Shown here piece by piece: positions 12,474 to 22,207 of a DNA stretch of 64,000 bases. The DNA is taken from positions 682,001 through 746,000 of the forward strand of contig NBAY01000011.1 of the NCBI GenBank assembly GCA_002794775.1, written 5' to 3'. The translations under genes and the position numbers were made by a program. A model generated the notes under the pieces. It saw only the letters and a list, made by a program, of their open reading frames with translations, had not been told where the DNA came from and ran no database searches. Position 1 is the first letter of the stretch; each line of letters starts with the position of its first letter. This DNA is from Porodaedalea pini (Eukaryota > Basidiomycota > Agaricomycetes > Hymenochaetales > Hymenochaetaceae).

Positions 12474-13958
12474 ATGCGTGCCTTCGTGATTAACAAGTAC
12501 GCCCATCCTTCTAAGATGCATCTCACGACCGATGCACCGGAGCCTCAGCCTGCAAGCAACGAAGTCATCGTAGAAGTGTACAGTGCCGGCATTAATTTCT
12601 TCGATGTATGTTTATGAGGCTTTGCACAACAAAGTTTGTTGCTAACTCAATGTCAGATCTTGCAAGCTCAAGGGTACTTTCCGTTCTATTTGTCTGTCAA
12701 GAATTCCGTTGATTGAATCAGGATCTCTCGCCTCAAGAAAATACCAAAATCAACCGCCTTTCCCCTTCACTCTGGGCTGCGAGTATGCTGGTAAAGTCGC
12801 AGCTAACTCCCCTATTCCGAAAGGATGTCCCTTCAAACCAGGAGACAGAGTATTTGGATATGCACAGGGCGTCTATGCCGATCGTGTTGCAGCCAACTGG
12901 GAGCAGATGCTACCACTACCGAAAACCATGTCATACGATCAAGGTGCTGGTTTACATATCACGTGGCCTACCAGCTACGAGGCACTAGTGGGCAGAGCTG
13001 AACTCAAAGCAGGTAGGTATCTGACGATCTATATTATTGCTTTTAATAAATAAATAATATGCACTTAGGTGAGTGGGTGTTGGTGACCGCTGCAGCAGGC
13101 GGCGTCGGGCTTGCGGCAGTCCAGTTGGCAAAAGGTCCGTCTATTAAACTAAGTTTTCATCCTAACTATAATAAAGCTCTCCTTCTCGAAGCTCTTGGTG
13201 CGAAGGTCATTGCTGCGGCGGGTTCTCCCGAAAAGATGGATGTCTGCAAGCGCTATGGAGGTGCCGACTTCGCCGTGAACTATACTTCCCCGAATTGGCA
13301 GAAGGAAGTTTTGGCTTTCACGAAGGGTAAAGGAGCAGATGTGATATACGACCCTGTAGGGCGTATACGAGGTGCGTAGAGCTCATGGCCAATCAAATCG
13401 TGCATGCCAATCGATTTGGTTTTTCAGACTGCCTTAAATGCATCGCTTGGAAAGGAAGGGCTATTGTAGTTGGATTTGCTGGTGGGGAGATCGAGAAGGT
13501 CTGTAATCCAGTGTTGGCCTTGGATCTAGACACCGTCTCATTAACTGATTTTACCATCGATACGTAGCTTCCTCTGAACCTTGTATTGCTTAAAAACATT
13601 GCTGTCACTGGCATCCATTGGGGTGCATATGCAAGTACGTGACGCTGCATTTATACTATGTCCTCGTGTCCTCTCTTTAACTTTGGTGCGAAGAATTCGA
13701 ACCACAGCGCATCTCCGTCGTTTGGAAGGAGCTTATAGCGTATGTCTTCCCATTAACGTTGCAAACCCGTTGCTTCTGACTCACATCATCCATAGGCTTT
13801 TCGAATCCGAACGCGTCAAGCCAGTCGTTTACTCTGAGGTCTATGACCTAGAGAACCTCGCGGCTGGGCTCCGGGCGCTTGAGGAGCGTAAGACATGGGG
13901 AAAGGCTGTCATCCGTGTTCGGGAGGATGACAACGGTGCTGTTCTTGCTAAGCTGTGA
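12474..13958 (+). CDS. quinone oxidoreductase-like medium-chain dehydrogenase/reductase
   Basis: MDR-superfamily NAD(P)H-dependent reductase of the zeta-crystallin/quinone reductase type. ATG 12474 starts MRAFVINKYAHPSKMHLTT. The catalytic GroES-like half shows VYSAGINFFDILQAQGKYQ joined over two introns, then FPFTLGCEYAGKV and KPGDRVFGYA. The Rossmann half has VLVTAAAGGVGLAAVQLAK (about 13076-13133), including the AAxGGVGxxAxQ nucleotide-binding motif. KGADVIYDPVG and WKGRAIVVGFAGGEIEK follow, then a C-terminal exon ending AVIRVREDDNGAVLAKL at 13958. The four-Cys structural zinc lobe of classical alcohol dehydrogenases is absent, as expected for quinone reductases. The frame survives at least six short introns. 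Its divergent neighbour is maleylacetate reductase, which would suit a role in aromatic or quinone metabolism, but that is inference. Confidence 0.85.
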
Positions 13959-14408
13959 GCGACAAGCAAAAGCTATGATGATGCGCATCCGAATCTGTTG
14001 TTCTGTATATGTATCATCTGTTTTCCGGGTCTTTCGCACCTTTCTTAGGTTTGATATCTATCCTGCCTCCGAATAACCATCCGATCGGTGTATTTCTTCA
14101 CAAATCGGACGCCCTGATATCAATTCGAAGTCAACTGCTATGCTCTTGCTTTTAACCCCAGCCCCTAGGATCGCATGATTTTAAGATTTCTCTGCATTGT
14201 TACAACCACTGGTATTTATACCAATTTGACATATGCGTGGTATGCGAAGTAAGAAATGAGCGTGAATGTGGTATCATCTATGGTACGTGGTGCTGCGAGT
14301 TAAGTCGATGCCAGAAAAAAAAAAAGCTAGTCCAAGAACATAAAGGCTGAACAAAATATGAGGGATTGTACTATGTAGAATCATTTCCCGCAGAAGTCTG
14401 TGAGCCGG
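13959..14408. other. convergent 3' intergenic region
   Basis: These 450 bases lie between two convergent stops. The stretch is AT-rich with an A-run at about 14314-14325. It should carry both 3' UTRs. No open frame with protein-like content and no RNA gene was seen. Confidence 0.5.
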
Positions 14409-16756
14409 TCACTTCGGCGAGGAGAATGTCGAGAGACGGTGCGAAGACATTGCATCCTCATTTTGATGCATGGCCTCTGCATACCTATGACCAACCCATT
14501 TGAATACGCGATATAAGATAGGAACTGCGAAACACCCACAAGAGTTTGTAGCGGACAAGCTCGCTTTCCATCTCTTCATTCTTTATCCTCAGCATCACGA
14601 GATCTTTCTATAGATATAGATAAGAATTCACGAATGATGCTTTCTAAGTTGGATATACACACCACTATGTCGCAGTGTTCCGTGTTGAGCTGTGCGAGCG
14701 AGGTCTCTAGATTCTTCCTGAGAAAGAGAAAAGAGGTTAAAAAAAAGAAGCACGCAAAAAGATAAGCCTTACACTTGAGCTGTTAGATGTCGATTTGCGT
14801 TCCTGAGGTTGTCCACTTCAACTAGGTGTGCCTCACGAGTACGAACGATATCGTCGTATTCGTGCGCGTAGGAATCGAGCATGAATGGTGTTACTTTCAA
14901 TTGTAAGGCATCCATGACAAACTTGTCGACAAGATAGCTTGAAGATCCCCCGTCGTTCGAGTTACCAAGCGAGCCGTTGGCGCCGTCCGATTTTGTTGAC
15001 CCCGTTGCGCTCTGGAGAAACTGTTAGCTGAGCTCAAGTACTTCTTGAGTTGGCAGAGACAGATACTGACAATATATGCCTCGAACAACCGGTTCTTCAA
15101 GAAAGCGAGGATGTCGTCGAATTTGAGTTTTAGTAGCGTCTCTTCGTTCTTCTGTAACAACACAATGCTAAACCCGAAGATGGACTCGACGCCAGAAGCC
15201 AGGACATTGTCGTATATTCGGAAAACAATGTCAAGGGGAAACCTATCTGGAGTCTCAGTAGATGTATATATTGTTTCTGTCTGTAAATCTTACCGGTAAC
15301 TGAATAGGGTCAAGAACCACTGGGAACAGTACATACTTGATTTGACTCCTTGTCGCAGGAAATGTACGTGCAAAACAGGTAGGAGCTCTTCGACCAAGCG
15401 ATCAAACTGAACAAGTCAAAGCTGAACAACCAGCCATATCGTATAACAACCATAGCCTCACCTGATACATCCGCAATTGTAGGCCAGGCATTTCTGGCAG
15501 GAAATGACCTCGAAGACCGTACGAGTGCATTAGCCGAACAAGCAGACAGAAAGCTTCTTCGTCTGGCATCTAGTCTTATTCGTCAGTCTATGTTAGAATT
15601 GAAGGTAATTGTACGGACGTTGAGCAGGAGAATAGCAACAACAAAAGGGAGCCCCTGGCAATAACCGACTTCTGGATCGTACAGGGAGTATGCTTTCAAC
15701 ACGTTGAACAGGTTTTCCTGCCCAATGCCATGTCCATCGGTAAAATAGTCGTGATGAGGAAACGTTCTTTGTTATCTATGAGTTAGCGAAAATGATTTAT
15801 GCTGCTATGTCTAACCTTCCGAGGTCACGCAGAATAGCTTTTTCGTGAGGGCTAGTCTCCTTGAGAAGCCGCAGATAGGTCGCCTCAAGCTCCGCATCTT
15901 TGGACACAGACCTATTGGTTCATCAGAATCCTTTATTCCTACAAGAGAAAGAGGAATCTAACATGAGTTGCCACACCATTCCCCGCAGCGACTTTGGAAC
16001 ACCTCGCTCGATTGCCTTCGCGAGCTTTTCTGGATGATCAGTGGCGAACTGCCGATAATCTGAGGCCAATGAGATGAATTAGATGGTTTACGTTCTATGT
16101 TCTCACCTGCTATGACATTGCCCCAGAAATCTGACAAAATACTGTTAGTCCCGTTAAAAAAGATATTTAGAGAGTATCCACGCACCCCAATCGATGGCAT
16201 CCTCGACTTCAGCATCCGGCGAGACAGATTGGTGCCCGTTCTGTAGCTTAGAAAACTCTTCCTGAAGACGCTGCTGGCCATCCAAGCTGACTCGATGATT
16301 TGAGTCCCCCTGAGATTTCTGCAAATCGAGCCGCTGCAGCAAGAAGGGTAGGTTGCCTACCGACCCCCGCACAGAGCTTCCCGCAGTGTAGCTAGAGGCT
16401 GACTTCTTATGTCGTGAGCTCTTCGGGCTTGATGTTGCAGACGCTGGTCTCCCAAGTGATACTGTACTCCGACGTTCTAGTATTACAGATGCCAAAGACC
16501 CGCGCGAATTCTGGTTGCCGTTCAATGCAGTCAGTCCGCTCAAGGGCACGTTGGAGAAACGCGCTTCGTCATCCTCGATCTCTACTTCAATGCCAGAGTC
16601 CGCCACTGATTCACGTTTCGCCAGCTCGTTCGCCTTCGCTGTGGGTGACAGGAGCTCGTCCAGAGAGGCAGGCGCGGCAGAGGCGGCGTCAGAAGACATA
16701 TCTAGGTCCACAACCCCGGAAGTCGACTCGGAGCGTTTTCGGGTTGGAGAATACAT
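14409..16756 (-). CDS. Gyp5-like TBC-domain Rab GTPase-activating protein
   Basis: RabGAP acting on Ypt/Rab GTPases in exocytic or Golgi traffic. ATG 16756 opens a Ser-rich disordered N-terminus (about 190 residues). The TBC domain then runs over many short exons: [47 protein letters not shown] (arginine finger), [20 protein letters not shown] (glutamine finger YCQG), then [17 protein letters not shown]. The C-terminal coiled coil is rebuilt by three introns as [39 protein letters not shown] and [20 protein letters not shown], and stops at 14409. This coiled coil, with LVKYKLLYAEA-type wording, is characteristic of Gyp5/Gyl1 relatives rather than other TBC proteins. Both catalytic fingers are present, so it should be active. 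Divergent from RPB3. Confidence 0.88.
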
Positions 16757-17002
16757 GCTCAAGAGATCCACAGATGAGCATCAGAATCAGGCGGGGCCCT
16801 GTAGATGTTGAGCTAGAGGTGCCCCGTTTACTGTAGAGCTGAGTGCAAGAGCGTGCCGCTGCGAATTAATTTCGCGCCGTCGCGTCGCGTACGTAATAGA
16901 CAGCTAAGGTCACGTTTTCACCCACCCACCAGTCTCGACTTTCGACATTCAGGCTTCAGCCACTTCTTCGCGAGTGTACTCTTTCCGCAAAACTAGCTCA
17001 AC
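16757..17002. promoter_or_regulatory. shared divergent promoter, RabGAP / RPB3
   Basis: These 246 bases separate the two start codons. They include a CpG-dense block, CGCGCCGTCGCGTCGCGTACG (about 16871-16891), that is likely accessible promoter DNA. Pyrimidine-rich sequence precedes the RPB3 ATG. The role is inferred from position. Confidence 0.45.
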
Positions 17003-18656
17003 ATGGCACTGCCAGAACCGACGGTACGCATCCGAGAGTTGAAGAAAGACAGGGTCAACTTTGTGCTCGAGAATGTCGACCTTTCGTGCGTCCTTATGTT
17101 TCCTTCATTCTGCTTATGCTCGCACTTACTCGCAGTAAGATTTGCGAACTCGCTGAGGCGAGTTATGATGGCTGATGTGCCTACTCTCGGTATGCTCCAT
17201 ATATTTTATCTGTTTGTGCATTGAAACTGAGTAAACCTCCAGCGATCGACATTATTGAACTCGAGGCGAACACGACCGTCTTGCCCGATGAATTCATTGC
17301 CCACAGACTCGGGATGATCCCGCTTCTCAGCATGAACTGCGAGGAAGCAATCCGGTACAACCGTGTGAGTTATTATTCCCGGTTCGCGTTTGCCTTCGTC
17401 ATGCTGATGAACATTTAGGACTGCACATGCGAGGAGTACTGCGACTTCTGCTCTGTATCGTTGATGTTGAATGTGTCGAGTGGCGAGGGCGGCGGACATC
17501 TCGACGTCACGAGCAACCATCTGGATGTCATTCCAGTTGATTATAGCAAAATTGCCGAGAGTCAGGATACAGGAGACGAGATCACCAAGCGCGCAGAGAG
17601 ATTTGGATGCCCTGTGGGACAAGGTTCGCTAATTTCATACTGCTGCTTGTCATTCGTCCCGTTTGTCAACTAACATCGAGAGCTGACTCGTTCGCTTTCC
17701 TACAGGTGACCCGAACGTAAACCCCGTTCTGATCTGCAAAATTCGACAAGGACAGGAAATCAGAGCAAAATGTGTCGCGAAGAAGGTCATCTCGTCTCAT
17801 TCCATATACAATTCCTTTGACTTATATGTTGTCTTACAGGGAATTGCGAAGGAACACGCAAAATGGTCTCCGTGCTCAGCAGTTGCATTCGAATACGACC
17901 CACATAACAAGCTGCGGCATACTTCTTACTGGTTTGAAGTCGATGAAAAGGGCGAGTGGCCGCTCAGCGAGAATGCCAAAGAGGAGGAGCCACCGCGCGA
18001 GGACGAGGCTTTTGATTTCAATGCAAAACCGGAGAAATTTTATTTTGAAGTTGAGACTGTCGGCAGCTTAACGCCTCAGGAAGTTGTCTTGAAGGTGTGT
18101 TCTTTATCAGGCATATGTATCTATGGACTGTCGGACTGATGGACGTGTGTAGGGTATCGCGGAGCTACAGACAAAGCTAGCGAATCTTATCCTCGCACTG
18201 AAACCGGTCGAGCAGGTTCTTGACGGTGGAGTATTGCCACAAGTCAATGGGCACGGCGCTGCGACTGGCGGCGCCTGGGGAATGAGTGCCCCAGCTGCGG
18301 TTGCGAATGGAAATGCCGGCTGGGGAGGTTCAAGTCCGAGAAATGCAGGTGCGCCAACGTGGTCGGCTGCGGCGGGCGCGAGCTCTGGAGCATGGGGTGG
18401 TGCTTCTCCGTCGGCGAACTCAGGTGGATGGGGAGGCGGTGGTGGTGGTGCAAGTTCAGGCTGGGGTGGTGCGTCTCCCTCTTCTGGTTCTGGGAATGCA
18501 AGCACATGGGGAGGTAGTAGCGCAACTGGACCGTGGGGAGGTGCGTCTCCTGGAGGTGCAGGTGGAGGCAGTAATGGTGGATGGCCAGCGGGAGGGGGCA
18601 CAGGTGGATGGGGAAATTCTAGTCCAAATCGTACTGCCAATGGGTGGAATGTATAA
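17003..18656 (+). CDS. RPB3: RNA polymerase II subunit RPB3 with a Trp-Gly-rich C-terminal tail
   Basis: Core Pol II subunit that pairs with RPB11 to nucleate assembly, equivalent to the bacterial alpha subunit. ATG 17003 begins [20 protein letters not shown]. The alpha-like assembly motif [19 protein letters not shown] is rebuilt over two introns, followed by [15 protein letters not shown]. The zinc loop [14 protein letters not shown] (about 17418-17462) carries its four cysteines, and [20 protein letters not shown] and [20 protein letters not shown] follow. The canonical protein ends near residue 285 in [19 protein letters not shown]. Here it continues for about 140 residues of Gly/Ser/Ala with regularly spaced tryptophans in GWGG, AWGG, TWGG and PWGG contexts. 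The extension is in the same exon and frame with no break, so it is part of the protein. Confidence 0.95.
18267..18655 (+). repeat. degenerate WGG/GWG repeat block inside RPB3
   Basis: Coding repeat built from imperfect units of the form TGGGGAGGTG(CG/GT), translated as xWGGASPxx. At least ten tryptophans lie next to glycine or small residues. It codes for the disordered tail described under RPB3. The repeat is imperfect, which suggests an old expansion under protein-level selection rather than recent slippage. Confidence 0.8.
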
Positions 18657-18818
18657 TCTGTATTTCTGTTTGATGATGTTTCTCGTCCTTTGCTGTATTG
18701 TTGTCTTCATTATGAAAGTGTAGTGACAGTGTATGTCGATCATACAAAAATAGCCGGCGACTCGGACTCGGATGACTTCACAGTTAGGTGCACTGACTCT
18801 GCCATCTTTCTATGTTCT

Positions 18819-21428
18819 ATGCTCGTCTCTGCCTCCCTTCCTCGGGGTACTACCAACGCGCTTCTGCGCCGTCCTAGTCTCGTCACTCGACCGCTATTTC
18901 ATGGTCTCGCTCAATTGCAAAGTCACGTAGCGAAGCACCAACGACACGCTTCGTCGCGCGCAAGACCCCCACCACGTCGACCACGCTCCGAGCTTCTCCT
19001 TTACTCCGGAACGCTCATTGTTGCTGGCGGAGGATTCTATGTTGCGTATAAGACAAATGAGCCATTCCGACATTCATGTCTTGCCGCTGTGCGCTGCTCG
19101 CGAGTTGCTCGTATGTTTGCTGTCAATAACAATGCAGAATACGGTGAGGCTAACGTTCTACTCAGGTGCTGTTGTCCTAGGTGCGTTTTGACTCTCATGC
19201 TGATCTGTGCTCAGGCATATGTAAATCATGGATGTTGATGAAGGGGCGGTCGACTACAAGTGGACGTTCGCGAAGACGTACACGAATGAGGAAAAGAGAT
19301 TGCAGGCCTACTCAGACTGTCATACGCGAAGTGCAACTCGTGTTCTAGGAGCCCTTCTTGCTAATGGTGGTATGTGTCAATGTCGACTTTTCTCCACCTT
19401 TCCTCCTGAATATCTGACACAGGTATCTTCATCAAGCTTGGGCAGCACATGTCTTCTCTGTGAGTCCCTGTTTATTTCCCTCACGCTGAACTCGAAATCA
19501 AGTACTCACAAGACTTTCTAACACCTCTCACGCCTAGTGTCATGCTTCCGAGAGAATGGACAAGTACTATGCGCCCTCTGCAGGATCAATGCTATCCGAC
19601 ACCGTACGATGACCTTGAGGGTCTCTTTCTCGCGGATGTGGGTTCCCCAATAGAGGAGCTCTTTGATGAATTCGATCCGACGCCTCTGGGAGTCGCGAGT
19701 CTCGCACAGGTGCACGTTGCACGAGAGAAGCGGAGCGGACGACGCGTCGCAGTGAAGCTGCAACACCCGCATCTGGCTGAATTTTGCGACGTGGATATGA
19801 AGACCGTTGAGGTATCACTTCGTACGTCCTCTTCCGTTCAGATCTCATGGCTCTGCTCTTGCTGTTAAGCGTATCTCTTGTTAACAATATGTGTAGGGTG
19901 GATAAAACGCTGGTTCCCCGAGTTCGAGTTCACCTGGCTAGGCGAAGAGATGCGCGAGAACTTACCCAAAGAAATGGACTTCGTGAACGAAGCGTCAAAT
20001 GCGGCACGGACGGAAAGGGACTTTGAGGGTGTCCGCACATCATTATATATACCGCGAGTTCTATCCGCTTTGAAGCGCGTGCTTGTCATGGAATTTATAG
20101 ATGGTGGACGGGTGGACGATCTAGAATATCTAGCAGAACACAACATCGATAGAAATATGGTGGCCCTTGAAGTCCAACGGATATTCTGTCGAATGGTTCA
20201 TTTGAATGGATGGTTCCATGCTGTATGTGGCCTTTTGATGCAATGGCATTGTTGACTCACAGGTGTGTCTCTGTTGCAGGATCCCACCTTGGTTGGTCTT
20301 TTTTCTTCTTTGAGGAGCGCGAATATTTTATAATGCTGGCCGCAGGCAACCTGCTTGTTCGTCCATCACAGGAAACATCAAAATCTCCCTATAATTTCGA
20401 AGTCGTTCTTCTCGACCACGGGCTATACTTCGACATCGACCGAGCACTTCGAATAAATTATAGTAAACTTTGGTTGTCACTTATTGCACCAGCCTCACCA
20501 AAAACGAACGCCGAGAGGCGAAAGTTCGCCCAGCTTGTGGGGAACATCGGAGAGGACTTGGTACGCAATATCTCAGATTCCACAGACTGAATGATTAATC
20601 TGATGCGATACTTTTCCCTCTAGTATCCGGTCCTTGAGACCGCTATTACAGGTGAGATAAAGTATATTATATTGGCGCCGAACCAGAGTTAACGCCATAT
20701 ATCACCAGGCCGTGCGGGCCTAGACGGTTCATGGGATAACGGTGAATATGCCCCAGGGAAAAAGCGACCTTCAAGCATGGTCGATCTGATGCCGCAGTCT
20801 GAGGAAGAAATGGAAACAATTCGGAATGCAGTTATTCAAAAAGAGGGCCTCCTTATTTCAGTCTTTGATCTTCTCCGCCGGGTGCCCCGTCGCGTGCTAA
20901 TGCTGCTTAAGCTGAATGACTTGGTTAGGTGAGGTTCTTGGATTATAAAGGGATTGGGCGAGCCATTGACTCCCACACAGAAGTCTGGACCGGTCGCTGG
21001 CGACAACACATTCAAGCGTGAGAATTCGTCTGCTTTGTTTTGTATAATTTGACCATGTCTAATCCTGTTCGTGCGCACAGATACGTATCTTCTTGATCAC
21101 CGCACAATATTGCAATCGCGCAGTCTACGAGGACTGCAAACGATCGTTAATTGACTCGATGAGAGAAAGAGGGTCATTCTCCTGGAGTGGGCTGTGGGTC
21201 TATTTTGGCCAATGGTGGTAAGCATTCAGCACTGTGTCCGTCTGCGTGTTTTACCTTCTAACGTACTGTTATAGGTCCTATCAAAAACAGTACCATCGCA
21301 TACGTCTGGTCGAGAGAGCGCTTGATGCTGAGGCCTGGTTAGTGAAGACGAGGGCATGGATACACGGACTCTGTCGGAAGGGTTTCCGTGGCGCCCATTT
21401 GGCAGCTGCGGGGCTGACTGTAGCTTAG
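18819..21428 (+). CDS. ABC1/UbiB atypical kinase, ADCK1/MCP2-like, mitochondrial (one motif disrupted)
   Basis: Atypical kinase-like ATPase of the mitochondrial inner membrane; its family (ADCK1, yeast MCP2) acts in lipid homeostasis. ATG 18819 starts an Arg/Ser-rich targeting peptide, then one membrane span (LLLYSGTLIVAGGGFYVAY). Spliced exons give GAVDYKWTFAKTYTNEEK and the family signature KxGQ in NGGIFIKLGQHMSSL. The nucleotide-loop region is LGVASLAQVHVAREKRSGR, followed by VAVKLQHPHL (ATP-binding Lys), LVMEFIDGG and VVLLDHGLY (metal-binding Asp). The catalytic motif that should read DPHPGN, after NGWFHA at about 20210-20350, cannot be joined cleanly. Canonical splice sites give a +1 frameshift; a weak GTCTTT donor rescues the frame but produces DPTLVGN. 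The rest reads through to AAAGLTVA at 21428. It may be a functional variant, a sequencing error or an early pseudogene. Confidence 0.83.
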
Positions 21429-21849
21429 AAGAGGTTATGGTATAGAATAGTAGTAAGTCTTTATACCTGCTATTTGAACTTAGTTTCTTGTCAGTTGAAC
21501 TGGCTGGCACTAATTGTCGTCATTTTGATCATTTCACAACTCCAGGAACAGCAAGCTCCCCTACTAGAATCGTGACGCCTGAGATGTTTCATGTCATCTT
21601 TCGATTTGTGCACTCATGCACCCGTTGCAGTAACATGTTATTTGCGTATTTGGGTTCAAGTCTCGAGGGGCAGGGCGAATAGAATTCTTGACTAATTCCT
21701 GTCCTTTGACTCGACCTGGAAATCACTGAATGATTCAAATAGTACGAATGCACATATTCACGATTACAATCTGATGCCTTGAAGGTGGCGAGTCATTTGA
21801 TAGAAAAATATAGCACCAACTTTCTCTTCATCGAGTCTCGATCATCATC
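21429..21849. other. intergenic stretch, nothing assigned
   Basis: This is downstream of the ABC1 kinase and AT-rich, with no supported coding exon. A stem of TTGGG/CTCGA with loop TTCAAGT at about 21651-21667 looks like a tRNA T-arm, but there is no matching acceptor or anticodon arm. Confidence 0.4.
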
Positions 21850-22207
21850 ATGGGATGTGTTTCTCGCACGCAACCCAGAACGGCTATGTCTACTAATACT
21901 TATGAATATACTTTCTTCTCAGGAGCGCTGTTCGTGGTGAGAATTGGCGCAAAACTTCCTTCGGGTCGTTGGGACATTCGCAAATGACGAACTTGGCTGG
22001 AGTGAGACTCGCTGATGCGCATGATTCATCCATTACTGATACACTGGACTCGATTAACGAGAAGCTCACCCTTCTACTGAACTACGACGTGCAATCTGTG
22101 AGTTCAAAGTTTCGCGTGGCTACAGCGACTATGTACAATTGCTGCATTGTTATGGCCAGAATTATTTACCTTTGGTGTTACAGGTTCGCTACGGGAAAGT
22201 AGCATAA
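21850..22207 (+). CDS. possible small two-intron gene of unknown function
   Basis: I do not recognise this protein. ATG 21850 opens MGCVSRTQPRTAM. A putative intron (GTCTAC donor at about 21891, CTAATAC branch, TTCTTCTCAG acceptor ending at about 21924) joins it in frame to SAVRGENWRKTSFGSLGHSQ. A second intron with GTGAGT donor and TTACAG acceptor (ending at 22183) leads to VRYGKVA and a stop at 22205-22207. The product is about 80 residues, hydrophilic, with an amphipathic-looking stretch SITDTLDSINEKLTLLLNYD. The Met-Gly-Cys start could allow lipidation, but position 6 is Arg, which is not ideal for myristoylation. Support is two introns with good branch and acceptor signals that keep the frame. 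It could still be a chance frame in a gene-poor region. Confidence 0.33.

Noticed and set aside
18107..18640. Proline-rich open frame opposite the RPB3 tail
   Set aside because: Antisense shadow of the Gly/Trp-rich coding repeat; GGN codons read as Pro on the other strand.
19140..19250. Frame break in the N-terminal part of the ABC1 kinase
   Set aside because: An intron from GTGCGT to the AG before GGGCGGTCG gives VVLGAVDYKWTF in frame.
21641..21675. tRNA T-arm-like stem-loop (TTGGG-TTCAAGT-CTCGA)
   Set aside because: No complementary acceptor stem, D-arm or anticodon arm lies at the required spacing upstream.
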